Positions 17,108-26,262 of a DNA stretch of 64,000 nt are shown one piece after another. Origin of the DNA: an uncultured Acetatifactor sp. (lineage in GTDB: Bacteria > Bacillota > Clostridia > Lachnospirales > Lachnospiraceae); the NCBI GenBank assembly GCA_934402315.1, contig CAKRTS010000015.1, positions 1 through 64,000 of the forward strand, read 5' to 3'. The translations under genes and the position numbers were made by a program. Below the pieces are notes generated by a model. That model was not told the origin of the DNA and did no database searches. It saw nothing but the letters and a program-made list of their open reading frames with translations. Each line of letters starts with the position of its first letter. Within the stretch, counting starts at the first letter, position 1.

Positions 17108-17932
17108 TTATGCGTTCTTAAACGGTGCCTTTACCTTCTCCTTGTTCTTGTCAAGGAAGAAAGCCATGCCGTACTTCTGATCCTCTGTCTCGAAGCAGTC
17201 GCCGAAGAGCTTCTCCTCAATTACAACAGCCTCGTCCATGGCAACGTCCAGACCCTCGTTGATTGCCTTCTTGCAGTTGCGGACAGCGATGGGGGCATTC
17301 TTTGCGATACCTGCAGCCATCTTCTGGGCAGCCGCGATCAGAACCTCCTGGGCAGTCTTTACAACATTGCCCTCTGCATCGGTCTCAGCGGAGAATACCT
17401 CGTTCACCAGACCGATTCTGTAAGCCTCTGCCGCCTTGATATTGCGGGCGGTATAGATCATCTGCTTTGCCATGCCAGCGCCGACCAGCCGAGCCAGTCT
17501 CTGGGTTCCGCCAAAGCCGGGGGTGATTCCCAGACCAACCTCGGGCTGACCAAATACTGCGTTGTCAGAGCAGAGTCTGATGTCACAGCTCATGGAGATC
17601 TCGCATCCGCCGCCGAGCGCAAAGCCGTTCACTGCTGCGATCACAGGGATCGGGAAGGTCTCCAGCTTACGGAATACGTCGTTGCCCTTCTTGCCGAATG
17701 CCTCGCCCTCCGCCTTGGTCAGTGTGCTCATCTCTGCGATGTCCGCACCTGCGACGAAGGATTTCTGTCCTGCGCCGGTAAGGATCAGGCAGCGTACCTC
17801 GTCAAGATTGACAGCATCCAGTGTTGCGTTCAGCTCGTCAAGCACCTGTGAATTCAGCGCGTTCAGCGCCTTCTCACGGTTGATGGTAATGGTAGCAACA
17901 TTGCCGTTCTGTTCATACAAAATGTAATCCAT
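17108..17932 (-). CDS. crt: 3-hydroxybutyryl-CoA dehydratase (crotonase)
   Basis: A 274-residue enoyl-CoA hydratase/isomerase. It carries the oxyanion-hole motif AGADIAEMS and the segment FALGGGCEISMSCDIRL. The GQPEVGLGITPGFGGTQRL block has the expected catalytic Glu positions. It dehydrates 3-hydroxybutyryl-CoA to crotonyl-CoA. The gene follows thl after an 89-base gap that contains a strong hairpin. It is slightly longer than the usual roughly 260 residues because of a small insertion near residue 195 (ETDAEGNVVK). Confidence 0.95.
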   Translation of the reverse strand: MDYILYEQNGNVATITINREKALNALNSQVLDELNATLDAVNLDEVRCLILTGAGQKSFVAGADIAEMSTLTKAEGEAFGKKGNDVFRKLETFPIPVIAAVNGFALGGGCEISMSCDIRLCSDNAVFGQPEVGLGITPGFGGTQRLARLVGAGMAKQMIYTARNIKAAEAYRIGLVNEVFSAETDAEGNVVKTAQEVLIAAAQKMAAGIAKNAPIAVRNCKKAINEGLDVAMDEAVVIEEKLFGDCFETEDQKYGMAFFLDKNKEKVKAPFKNA

Positions 17933-17975
17933 TTTCGTACCTCGTTTCGATTATGTTGTTTTCATGCATATATCA

Positions 17976-18011
17976 GCAAACTAAGGCGGTAGTAATCCCA
18001 CCGCCTTTTGC
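17976..18011 (-). other. intercistronic hairpin between thl and crt
   Basis: GCAAA, a three-base bulge and AGGCGGT pair with ACCGCCT and TTTGC. On the minus-strand transcript no U-run follows, so it is more likely an mRNA-stabilising or processing stem than a terminator. It would let thl transcript exceed that of the downstream genes. Confidence 0.6.
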
Positions 18012-18021
18012 TTTTTTAAGA

Positions 18022-19206
18022 TTAATCTTCGATCTTAACGATTGTGGAGCAGCCCATGCCGCCGCCGATACACAGCGTAGCAAGACCTGTCTTTGCTCCT
18101 CTTGCCCGCATCTCATGAAGCAGGGTAACCAGAATACGGCATCCGGAAGCTCCTACGGGATGTCCGAGAGCGATTGCGCCGCCGTTCGGGTTCAGCTGCT
18201 TGTCAACGTCGATGCCGAGCTCCTTGCCGACTGCTACGGACTGTGCAGCGAATGCCTCGTTAGCCTCGATGATGTCGAAGTCTTCGATCTTCATGCCGGT
18301 CTTCGCCATAACCTTCTTTGTGGAAGCGACAGGTCCGATACCCATAACCTCGGGACGAACGCCTGCGAGTGCGCCTGCAACGAAGGTAGCCATGGGCTTA
18401 ACGCCGAGCTCCTTAGCCTTCTCCTCGCTCATGACAACGATAGCAGCAGCACCGTCGTTGATACCGGAAGCATTACCTGCGGTAACGAATCCGTCGGGGT
18501 TGATCGTGCGGAGCTTTGCAAGTCCCTCGATTGTGGAGCCTGCGCGGGGTCCCTCATCTACCTTGAACTCGATAACTTCCTTCTTCTTTTTAACCATAAC
18601 AGGAACGATTTCCTTGTCAAATGCGCCTGCCTTCTGGGCAGCCTCTGCCTTCTGCTGGCTCTTCAGTGCGAACTCATCCAGTTCTTCGCGGGTAAGTCCC
18701 CACTCGCGGCAGATATTGTCAGCCGTCATAATCATGTGATAGTCGTTGAATGCATCCCAGAGAGCATCCTTGATCATGGTATCAACCATGGTCGCATTGC
18801 CCATACGGTAGCCGTAACGTGCCTGAGGGATTGCGTAAGGAGCCATGGACATGTTCTCCATACCACCGGCAACCACGATGTCAGCGTCGCCTGCCATAAT
18901 CATCTGGGCGGCCTGGTTTACACAGTTCAGACCGGAACCGCAGACAACGTTCATGGTAACAGCGGGAACCTCGATGGGAAGACCTGCCTTGATGGATGCC
19001 TGACGAGCTACGTTCTGGCCCTGGCCTGCCTGAATAACGCAGCCCATGTAAACCTGATCTACATCCTCAGGCTTAACGCCTGCTCTGTTCAGAGCTTCCT
19101 TGATGACGATAGCGCCCAGCTCAGCTGCGGGGGTAGTGCTCAGTGTGCCTCCCATGGTACCGATTGCGGTACGGCATGCTCCGGCTAAAACAACTTTCTT
19201 TGCCAT
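18022..19206 (-). CDS. thlA: acetyl-CoA acetyltransferase (thiolase)
   Basis: A 394-residue thiolase with both active-site cysteines in context ([17 protein letters not shown] near residue 88 and TLCIGGGMG near the C-terminus) and the catalytic His in [20 protein letters not shown]. It condenses two acetyl-CoA to acetoacetyl-CoA, the first step of butyrate formation. ATG 19206 follows AGGAGG. It is the first gene of the operon, with a sigma-A-type promoter upstream. No butyryl-CoA:acetate CoA-transferase or ptb-buk gene is in the window. Confidence 0.96.
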   Translation of the reverse strand: MAKKVVLAGACRTAIGTMGGTLSTTPAAELGAIVIKEALNRAGVKPEDVDQVYMGCVIQAGQGQNVARQASIKAGLPIEVPAVTMNVVCGSGLNCVNQAAQMIMAGDADIVVAGGMENMSMAPYAIPQARYGYRMGNATMVDTMIKDALWDAFNDYHMIMTADNICREWGLTREELDEFALKSQQKAEAAQKAGAFDKEIVPVMVKKKKEVIEFKVDEGPRAGSTIEGLAKLRTINPDGFVTAGNASGINDGAAAIVVMSEEKAKELGVKPMATFVAGALAGVRPEVMGIGPVASTKKVMAKTGMKIEDFDIIEANEAFAAQSVAVGKELGIDVDKQLNPNGGAIALGHPVGASGCRILVTLLHEMRARGAKTGLATLCIGGGMGCSTIVKIED

Positions 19207-19268
19207 TTGTGAATCCTCCTGTGAATTGTTTTTATGATTGTTATTTTTTTATCATAGCCACTGTTCCT

Positions 19269-19297
19269 AGTTTACCATAGTCCCTGTCGATTTGCAA
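19269..19297 (-). promoter_or_regulatory. putative promoter of the butyrate operon
   Basis: On the minus strand TTGCAA (19292-19297), a 17-base spacer and TAAACT (19269-19274), about 60 bases before the thl start. A second TTGTCA lies further upstream. Confidence 0.55.
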
Positions 19298-19388
19298 TCC
19301 ATTTCCTTAAGATTTGACAAAAAAATAACAAGAGGGGCGGGCGTTGAACATTTGTTCTGGCTGTGGTAGAATGAAGGCTGTGTAAAGG

Positions 19389-19468
19389 CTGCCGAGGCGT
19401 TGGTGCATGGGACGCTGCGTGAGGCTGACTGCCGAGGCGTTGGCACATGGGACGCTGCGTGAGGCACA
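19389..19468. repeat. 40-bp tandem direct repeat, two copies
   Basis: Copies at 19389-19428 and 19429-19468 both begin CTGCCGAGGCGTTGG and contain CATGGGACGCTGCGTGAGGC. They differ only at TGC versus CAC and in the last few bases. Confidence 0.85.
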
Positions 19469-19511
19469 CATAACCACCGCAGGCACGCTCCCGCTACCTT
19501 TCGCTCGCAGC

Positions 19512-19547
19512 GGTACATAACACCCTACAGTACAGGGTGTAAGTACC
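19512..19547. repeat. extended inverted repeat
   Basis: GGTAC and ACACCCT (19512-19526) pair with AGGGTGT and GTACC (19534-19547) around ACAGTAC, with small internal loops. It may be a protein-binding palindrome or an RNA hairpin; no T-run follows. Confidence 0.6.
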
Positions 19548-19632
19548 GGCTGCTCAAGAGTGCGCTGCTTGCGGTCATGTGTGCCTCGCACAGCTGTTGC
19601 CGTAGAGAGGGGGTATGGCGGCGGCTTGGACC

Positions 19633-19785
19633 TGCTCATACCCTCGCCCGACACGAGTCATGGGTACAGCGGCGACTTTAGCCTGCACATACCCTCGCCC
19701 GACGCGAGTCATGGGTACAGCAAGCGCTTTTGCCTGCTCATACCCTCGCCCGACGCGCGTCATGGGTATGGCAGCGGAAACTCAA
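19633..19785. repeat. 51-bp tandem repeat, three copies
   Basis: Copies start at 19633, 19684 and 19735 with exactly 51-base spacing. Each contains CATACCCTCGCCCGAC, then CGAGTCATGGGTA (CGCGTCATGGGTA in the third). TACCC and GGGTA within and between units can pair, so the array could fold into alternative stems. The period is a multiple of three, which keeps reading frames open on both strands. Confidence 0.85.
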
Positions 19786-19815
19786 TACGGAAATTTAATT
19801 AAGAAAGGAAGCACC

Positions 19816-21144
19816 ATGGATCAGATTTCCATTTTTGACTATCAGAAGGAACAGAATATCCCCGCGTCCGCGCCGCTCGCAGACAGGATGCGCCCGACCG
19901 GGCTGGAGGATTATGTCGGGCAGAGGCATCTTCTGGGCGAGGGGATGCTTCTGCGCCGAATGCTGGAGCAGGATCAGATTTCTTCGATGATCTTCTGGGG
20001 GCCGCCCGGTGTCGGAAAGACGACTCTCGCCAGAATCATCGCAAACCGCACCCGGTCCGGCTTCGTCAATTTCAGCGCCGTGACAAGCGGGATCAAGGAG
20101 ATAAAAGAGATCATGAGACAGGCGGAGGAAAACAGAGCCTACGGCATGCGCACGCTCTGCTTCGTGGATGAGATCCACCGCTTCAACAAGGCACAGCAGG
20201 ACGCTTTTCTTCCTTATGTGGAGAAGGGAAGCATCACCCTGATCGGCGCCACGACGGAGAATCCTTCCTTTGAAATCAATGCCGCTCTGTTGTCCCGCTG
20301 CAAGGTCTTCGTCCTGAAGGAACTGACAGCGAATGACCTGACAGAGCTGCTGACCCGCGCGCTCACGGATGAGCGTGGCTTCGGGTCTATGGATGTCCAT
20401 ATGGATCAGGAGCTGATTGCCGCCGTCGCCTCCTTTGCGAACGGAGATGCCAGAACCGCACTGAACACGCTGGAGATGGCTGTCTTAAACGGAGAGATCG
20501 CCCCCGACGGCTCGATTACCGTGAAAAAAGAGACACTGGAGCAGTGTCTCGGCAAGAAGACCTTATTATATGACAAGAAGGGCGAAGAGCATTATAACCT
20601 GATCTCCGCCCTGCATAAATCCATGCGCAATTCCGATCCCGATGCCGCAGTCTACTGGCTTGCAAGGATGCTCGAGGCAGGGGAAGACCCGCTCTTCATC
20701 GCCAGAAGGCTCATCCGCTTTGCCAGCGAGGACATCGGTCTCGCCGACAATCAGGCATTGCAGATCGCTGTTTCCGCCTATCAGGCATGTCATTTTAACG
20801 GGATGCCCGAGTGCAATGTAAATCTGACACAAGCGGTGATTTACCTGTCCCTCGCGCCCCGCTCGAACGCCGCCTACCGCGCTTACGAAGCCGCAAAGGC
20901 CGACGCCATGACAAGATTATCCGAGCCGGTTCCTCTCGTCATCCGCAACGCCCCGACCCGCCTGATGGACGAGCTGCACTACGGGGAGGGCTATGTCTAT
21001 GCCCATGACACAGAAGAAAAGATCGCCCGCATGACCTGCCTCCCCGACGGGCTGAAGGACAGGCAGTATTACCAGCCCGGCACACAGGGAGAAGAAAAGG
21101 TCTGGAAGGAACGTCTGGAAAAGAGCAGGACAGTCCGTGAATAG
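19816..21144 (+). CDS. rarA: replication-associated recombination protein A (AAA+ ATPase)
   Basis: A 442-residue MgsA/RarA protein. The start at 19816 is supported by AAGAAAGGAAG upstream and by the family-like N-terminus MDQISIFDY...LADRMRPTGLEDYVGQRHLL. It has Walker A GPPGVGKTT, Walker B LCFVDEIHRFNKAQQDAFLP, sensor GATTENPSFEIN and the C-terminal tetramerisation region with SPDAAVYWLARML-like sequence (DPDAAVYWLARMLEAGEDP). It acts at stalled forks with single-strand binding protein. An in-frame extension to 19615 is only the repeat array. Its stop codon abuts that of the convergent lipoprotein gene (TAGCTA), leaving no intergenic space. Confidence 0.95.
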   Translation: MDQISIFDYQKEQNIPASAPLADRMRPTGLEDYVGQRHLLGEGMLLRRMLEQDQISSMIFWGPPGVGKTTLARIIANRTRSGFVNFSAVTSGIKEIKEIMRQAEENRAYGMRTLCFVDEIHRFNKAQQDAFLPYVEKGSITLIGATTENPSFEINAALLSRCKVFVLKELTANDLTELLTRALTDERGFGSMDVHMDQELIAAVASFANGDARTALNTLEMAVLNGEIAPDGSITVKKETLEQCLGKKTLLYDKKGEEHYNLISALHKSMRNSDPDAAVYWLARMLEAGEDPLFIARRLIRFASEDIGLADNQALQIAVSAYQACHFNGMPECNVNLTQAVIYLSLAPRSNAAYRAYEAAKADAMTRLSEPVPLVIRNAPTRLMDELHYGEGYVYAHDTEEKIARMTCLPDGLKDRQYYQPGTQGEEKVWKERLEKSRTVRE

Positions 21145-23472
21145 CTATTGTTGTTCACCGAGGTACAGCTCTACCCGGTTCGTCAGATTCTTTATCACTG
21201 TCTCCTCGTCAACCGAACCGGCGAAATAATTGCCCAGCTCCTCTGCAATAATCTTTGTCAATCCGCGTGGAAAGCTTTTATCGGCTTCCGCCTTTTCGAT
21301 CAGCCCATACAGGAGCTTTCCGTCCAGCTCCGCATCTGCCTGATCTCCCAGCTTCATCTGGTCATATCCCGATACAAACAGTGGTGTATCCTCATCCATT
21401 TGCGCAATGCTGTCAATTTGTTCCTGTAACACATCCTTTCTCACACTGAGCGCATAGTTCATGTCCGCAGCAAGTTCGGACTGGCATTCATAGGAAAGAA
21501 GCAGTCCCAGAAAGGCACATGCCGCTTCCTTTTCCTCCTTACCTGCTGTTCTGCGGATTGTGATAGGAGAATGTCCCTGCAGATAGTGCTTTGAGCCATC
21601 CTTCGTCGGAAAACCAATAAAATTGATGTCATCCCCATATACCTTCCGATATAATTCCATATCCTCCGGTTTCCAGATGTTCAATATATTGCATAGAACC
21701 TTTCCCTCCAGCATCGTCTCCCCGGGATAAACATAGTCCTGACGCTCACAATATTTCCCGGCAATCTCCAGTACATTCCGAAATTCCTCACTGTCAAACC
21801 GTGTCGTACTGTTCTCCGCATTGAGAAGATAATTATCATCTAAGCCGTGGATAAGAAAGCGGTTGATAAAATACCAGCCATCCTGAACCGTATTACTGTT
21901 CATGACCGCCTCAAGTCCGGGACGGTCCGCTATACATTGAAGAAAGGTTTCATAATCCCAGCTTTGAAGCTCCCGATCTCCGGTCACCACAGTTTCTACA
22001 AAAAAATCCGTGACAATACCATAAAGTCTGCCGTTGATCTCTCCAAGCTCCATCGCTGCCTGATTCAGTTCCCCTAAAATGCCCAGTTGCTCCAGGACTC
22101 CATCCAACGGCTCCCAGAGCTTCTCCTGATTGTCAAAGCCTGTCAGCGAGCTGTCAATCAGCACCGGTCCTTTACCTGCCATCAGCTCAGTCAGAAGCAT
22201 TGTCTCATCATAATCCGTCTTCAGGGTAATATTGCAGTTCGGATACTGCTTGTTAAATCTTGCCACAATCGACCGGTAAGATGCCTCCATATAAGAGGGA
22301 ACCGCCATAGTTAGTTCAAAAATTTCCACGTTTTCCGTTGTCGGCTCAAGACAGAGATAATTCATCCTGCCCGAGTCCTCATAAACCAACCCGATCCGCC
22401 CATCTTTCAGCGGCTGTAGCGCCGGGACATCCGACACATTAATACCGTGTTTGTTCCATTGATAAAGCAGTTCCGGCTGCTCCCCCTTTAACCCGCTGCG
22501 GTAAAGACCTTTTGCATTGGTATACAATAAGGTATTTTCATCCTGAAGCGTAAATGCATAATACTGTACTTTCTCCGGGTTTTCATAAGTTCCATAAGAC
22601 TCCTGCAGTTTTGCCAGCTCCGTAGTCTCCCCTGTCTCCATATCAAAGGTCTGAAGTGTACGTTCCCACCCCACACACTTCTCACCATCCATAACAGCCT
22701 TCTGTACTTCAAGCGCAACCTGATTATCATACATCGGAAGCAGACGCGGAAACTGATATGCATTTCTGTCCATTGTATAATCTGTCAACGCTTCACCATC
22801 CGAGGTAACAATAGCATAATGCCAGATTTCCCCTTCCATGTTTTCCAAGACCTCTGCATATGCGATATGCAGGTATCCTGACTGATCCAACAGCAGACTG
22901 TCCGGCTTTTCATTGCCAAGAAAAGTCAATGGAATTTCCTTCAAAAGCTGACCGTCTTCATCCCATTCCCTTACAAGCGAAACAGAATCTCCTGATTCCA
23001 ATTTCCCGACAGAATGAGTCAGATAGCAATCCGTTCCCAGCACCGGTCCTGCAGTCCATACTTGTTTTCCCCATTCCTGATCTTTACCGTACTCCCATGT
23101 AACAGTATTCGTCTCCCCCTGCACATTTGCAATGGAAAGCTCGTCATAGCTGTCCTCCATGGTCTCAAAAAAGTGTTTTTTTAAATAGAAGCCCGAAGCG
23201 CTGCCGACAAAGCAGCTCGTAAGAACACCCAGGTCTCCGGCCTTTCTGTCCACCCGCAGAGGACTGTTGACAATATAAGAATAGGCATCCAGCGAATTGT
23301 CGCTACTGTCCATGTTCTGGACGGATGTAGCATCTATACTACTCTCGTAGCTTTCCTTGGACTGCGCTGTGGCGGCTGAGCTCTCCTGCTGCCCAACCGC
23401 CCCAGCGCTACAGCCGCAAAGGTTCAGAATGACTTCTGCAGCCAAAATAACGCTGACAATTTTCCTGTTCAT
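21145..23472 (-). CDS. large solute-binding-protein-like lipoprotein
   Basis: A 775-residue lipoprotein. The signal peptide ends in a lipobox LCGC (acylated Cys about residue 21). Residues 50-390 are beta-rich and may form a propeller. Residues 395-775 resemble family-1 extracellular solute-binding proteins (RSIVARFNKQYPNCNITLK, NGRLYGIVTDF, and an ending NLTNRVELYLGEQ). No permease or ATPase genes accompany it, so transport is not implied. It is a paralogue of the lipoprotein at 31863-34175. Its RBS GGAG overlaps the inferred true end of the upstream regulator, suggesting coupling. A sensor-like role is inference. Confidence 0.75.
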   Translation of the reverse strand: MNRKIVSVILAAEVILNLCGCSAGAVGQQESSAATAQSKESYESSIDATSVQNMDSSDNSLDAYSYIVNSPLRVDRKAGDLGVLTSCFVGSASGFYLKKHFFETMEDSYDELSIANVQGETNTVTWEYGKDQEWGKQVWTAGPVLGTDCYLTHSVGKLESGDSVSLVREWDEDGQLLKEIPLTFLGNEKPDSLLLDQSGYLHIAYAEVLENMEGEIWHYAIVTSDGEALTDYTMDRNAYQFPRLLPMYDNQVALEVQKAVMDGEKCVGWERTLQTFDMETGETTELAKLQESYGTYENPEKVQYYAFTLQDENTLLYTNAKGLYRSGLKGEQPELLYQWNKHGINVSDVPALQPLKDGRIGLVYEDSGRMNYLCLEPTTENVEIFELTMAVPSYMEASYRSIVARFNKQYPNCNITLKTDYDETMLLTELMAGKGPVLIDSSLTGFDNQEKLWEPLDGVLEQLGILGELNQAAMELGEINGRLYGIVTDFFVETVVTGDRELQSWDYETFLQCIADRPGLEAVMNSNTVQDGWYFINRFLIHGLDDNYLLNAENSTTRFDSEEFRNVLEIAGKYCERQDYVYPGETMLEGKVLCNILNIWKPEDMELYRKVYGDDINFIGFPTKDGSKHYLQGHSPITIRRTAGKEEKEAACAFLGLLLSYECQSELAADMNYALSVRKDVLQEQIDSIAQMDEDTPLFVSGYDQMKLGDQADAELDGKLLYGLIEKAEADKSFPRGLTKIIAEELGNYFAGSVDEETVIKNLTNRVELYLGEQQ

Positions 23473-23481
23473 GTAAGCTCC

Positions 23482-25008
23482 TTATTTGTTATTAATTTTA
23501 TGAGCTGTTGATGTCTTATGGGAATGCCGCTTTCCAGCCTCACTTACCCTGCAATAATGACAAATAACATCACAATATTCATACGTATCGGTTAGGTAGC
23601 ATATCTTATATTCTTCTGTCCCATCTGCCCTCACCCCTGTAAGATGCATATGAGTCCCCGCCGGTTCTTCATATCCAGCATTTAACCCTCGATGGTCAAC
23701 ATAATGATGTATTTCATCCGGTGAGTCAGCGCATCCGCGAGGTTGTTCACACAGGTAGGCAGCAGCTTTCTTGCACCGCTGATCATATGTAAGCGGATGC
23801 CCTCCTCGGAATATTTCAATTCCTTAACATAATTTTTCATCACGCCGGTGCACTGCGAGAGATGAACCACGATCAGCATTGCCGTTCGGTAATGAAATTC
23901 CAGTCTGACCCTGCTTTCCTGATAATGCCGCAGAAGCTTTTCATACATAAATTCAGCCTCCTCCCGCCTTCCTGACCAGTAATAAATATCGCTCATCTGC
24001 ATGAGCAGCGATATCTCCTCCGTCCGGAACGGATAACTCCAGAAGGTCTACAGCCTTTCCCACCTCCTCATACTGCCTGTTCCTGCAAAGCATTTCGCCC
24101 ATAAGCTCTATCTCCTGCCAGACATCCGGCAGCAGTTCATTCTCCGCATTGTCATCTTCCGATTGTCCAAATTCGTTCATCAGCTCTTTCCACGCGGCAA
24201 GCTGTGCTTTCTTTTCAGGCAATCCTTGCTCCCTTCCTATCTTCTCCGCTGCCTGAATATAAAAATACAGAACCGTCTGCATACAGGATGCATAAGCGGA
24301 GGATACCATCATGTCTATCGTCTTCTCTGCCATGCAAAAGCATTCTATGTATTTCCCCTGCTCCAGCAAAAATGGCAGATAAGCGGAGACAATCTTCGGA
24401 TAGATTTTGATCGTCACCTGCTCGTCCCTGAAATGCGCCGGAACATATTGTTCCAGAAACTTCAACAGTTCTTCAGAATAATTTTTATCCGGCTGCACTG
24501 TCTGCCAGAAAAGCAGAAGCATAATCTCTTGCACATTTAATAGAATACGGTTTGACATCCGGCATGGGAAATCGGGAAGCGTTATCCGAATTGCCTGTTC
24601 ATACAGCGCTGCACTCTCCGCACAGTCTCCCGACAGTCTTTTTCTGACATGTCCCTGCATCATCAGATAAAACTGCCTTTGCAGTGCAGCATTGCAGGCA
24701 AGGTTCTCCACCTTGTTCTTCAACAATTCCTGCACCCTTGTCCAGTCTCCCGACAACTGTGCAACTGCAATGTCCTGCCGCCATTCAAAATAGCTGTACT
24801 CCTCTTCTGATAAAAGTGTGATAAAAAAAACCGCCGAAAGCCCCAGCCTTTGTAAAACAGCAGTCAACAGCAGTCTGTCCATCTTTCGTTTCTGGTTCAG
24901 ATATTTGGATAGTGCGGAAACGGAACATAATCCCCTGCACAGATCAGCTCGGTTAATATGGGATATGTCTATCGTTTCCCGCACAAAGTCCGTCAGTCTC
25001 TTTTTCAT
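23482..25008 (-). pseudogene. HTH/TPR regulator gene with two compensating frameshifts
   Basis: From ATG 25008 an N-terminal helix-turn-helix (DLCRGLCSVSALSKYLNQKRK) and a TPR-like helical domain run to about residue 330. Near 24015 the sensible reading shifts by one base into a frame giving EEISLLMQMSDIYYWSGRRE and on to VNNLADALTH. Near 23730 it must shift back to the first frame to read DEIHHYVDHRGLNAG and YKICYLTDTYEYCDVICHYC, ending at TAA 23482-23484. That stop overlaps the RBS of the lipoprotein gene. Intact length would be about 508 residues. Left unshifted, the frame stops at 23953 (351 residues). Either a pseudogene or two sequencing indels. Confidence 0.6.
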
Positions 25009-25107
25009 CTCTCGTATTCCTCAGATTATTTTCTCAGTCTTTCGTTCATTTTATATTATAATATCACAAATATATTTTTCTTTTCAATCATTTCAGCAGG
25101 AATTTTG

Positions 25108-26187
25108 TTATTGTTGTCCGCCGAGATACTCCTCCACCGCCGGATCGATGATCCTGACCGTGCGCTTCCACTCCTTCGTCCCCTCGACCTTCGCCGCCGG
25201 CTGGGTGTGCTTTGCGAGGAACCTTGTCAGCGGATAGACGTCGATCCAGATCTCATTGTTTCCCTCCTTCTGGGATTCGTCAAAGATCAGCTGCAGCCCC
25301 CAGTGCAGATGCGTCACTTCAATATTATTCACATTCTCCTGCGTGCTGTAGCCGGTGTGCCCCATGTAGCCGATGACGTCTCCCGCCGTGACGGTGCTGC
25401 CCTCCGCAAGTCCTTCCGCGTAAGGGTAATTCTGCCTGAGATGCGCATAGTAATAATACCTTCTTCCGTCAAAGCTGCGGATGCCGATGCGCCAGCCGCC
25501 GTACTGGTTCCAGCCCAGCGCCTCGACAGTGCCGGACTCGATCGCCGTGATCGGTGTTCCCACGAGTCCCATCATGTCATGGCCGAGGTGCTGTCTCTTG
25601 TAGCCGTAGCTGCGGCTGACGCCGAAGTCATCGTAATGGCTGTAATCAAAGCCGCGCGCAAGCGGAAAATACCCCTTTAGTCCATAGCGCTGCACGCAGC
25701 TGCCGTCCTCCTGCTCCTCCTGATATTCCCCGACAAGCCCTCCGATGGCGGCATCGTAAGCCTCCCGGTAATAGGCATAATATTTCATATCCGCGGTCAG
25801 CTCCTCCATCGTCTTCTCGCCCTCCGAGAGCGCCTTTGCCGTCTTTTCCAGTATTTTCAGGGCATTCTTGTCAAAGCTGCCGCCGGTCTTCGCCGCCGTG
25901 TACGCCAGCAGCTCCACCCAGCAGATCTCATGCTCCGTTCCGTGTGTCTTCACATCCCAGTCATAGGCACTGCAAAGCGCCTCGTAGGACACCGTGAAAT
26001 CCACCCACTTAATATATTCGTTTTCTATCGCAAGCACGGAGCTTCCCGCCGGCTCACTCCCCAAGGTCACGCCATCCGACTCCTGCCGTCCGCAGAGTAT
26101 AACCGCCATAACTGCCAAAGCAATGCATTCCGCGAGAATCCCCTTTCGCAGCCACCCCGTATATGTCTCCCTCTGTCCCCTGTTCAT
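25108..26187 (-). CDS. membrane-anchored M23 family metallopeptidase
   Basis: A 359-residue protein. An N-terminal membrane helix (ILAECIALAVMAVILC, about 17-32) is followed by an extracellular helical region. A C-terminal LytM/M23 domain has Zn ligands visible in LGHDMMG (His, Asp) and THLHWGLQL (His-x-His), with the usual GTPITAIESGTVEALGWN and GDVIGYMGHTGYST. It is probably a peptidoglycan endopeptidase or an activator of another hydrolase; all catalytic residues are present, so activity is plausible. The gene stands alone between fruK and the frameshifted regulator, with GGAG just before the start. Confidence 0.87.
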   Translation of the reverse strand: MNRGQRETYTGWLRKGILAECIALAVMAVILCGRQESDGVTLGSEPAGSSVLAIENEYIKWVDFTVSYEALCSAYDWDVKTHGTEHEICWVELLAYTAAKTGGSFDKNALKILEKTAKALSEGEKTMEELTADMKYYAYYREAYDAAIGGLVGEYQEEQEDGSCVQRYGLKGYFPLARGFDYSHYDDFGVSRSYGYKRQHLGHDMMGLVGTPITAIESGTVEALGWNQYGGWRIGIRSFDGRRYYYYAHLRQNYPYAEGLAEGSTVTAGDVIGYMGHTGYSTQENVNNIEVTHLHWGLQLIFDESQKEGNNEIWIDVYPLTRFLAKHTQPAAKVEGTKEWKRTVRIIDPAVEEYLGGQQ

Positions 26188-26221
26188 CGCCGCTCCGGTC
26201 AGACTTTTCTCTGCAATATAT

Positions 26222-26252
26222 GAAAAATGCGGTGAACATATTCGTTCACCGC
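26222..26252 (-). terminator. intrinsic terminator of fruK
   Basis: GCGGTGAAC (26229-26237) pairs perfectly with GTTCACCGC (26244-26252). On the minus strand it is followed by ATTTTTCA. A second small stem GCAGCC/GGCTGC overlaps its base. Confidence 0.8.
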
Positions 26253-26262
26253 ACGCAGCCGC

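Larger units (their letters stand above)
19300..19815. other. repeat-rich, gene-free island upstream of rarA
   Basis: About 500 bases without a supported gene, filled with two tandem repeat families (19389-19468 and 19633-19785) and inverted repeats, including a 12-base palindrome (GAACATTTGTTC, 19346-19357). The only long frame through the 3' half is an extension of rarA that I consider an artefact of the 51-base repeat period. Confidence 0.7.

Noticed and set aside
17953..19188. Long plus-strand open frame (411 codons) opposite thl, and similar long frames opposite etfA, bcd and hbd
   Set aside because: They mirror strongly biased codons of highly expressed genes. The encoded sequences are Cys/His-rich nonsense with no RBS, while the minus-strand genes are certain.
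19633..19785. CRISPR-like array
   Set aside because: Only three units, no variable spacers of constant length and no cas genes.
19615..19815. 67-codon N-terminal extension of rarA containing repeated YPRPTRVMG
   Set aside because: It arises from the 51-base tandem repeat (a multiple of three). The RBS and family-like start are at 19816.
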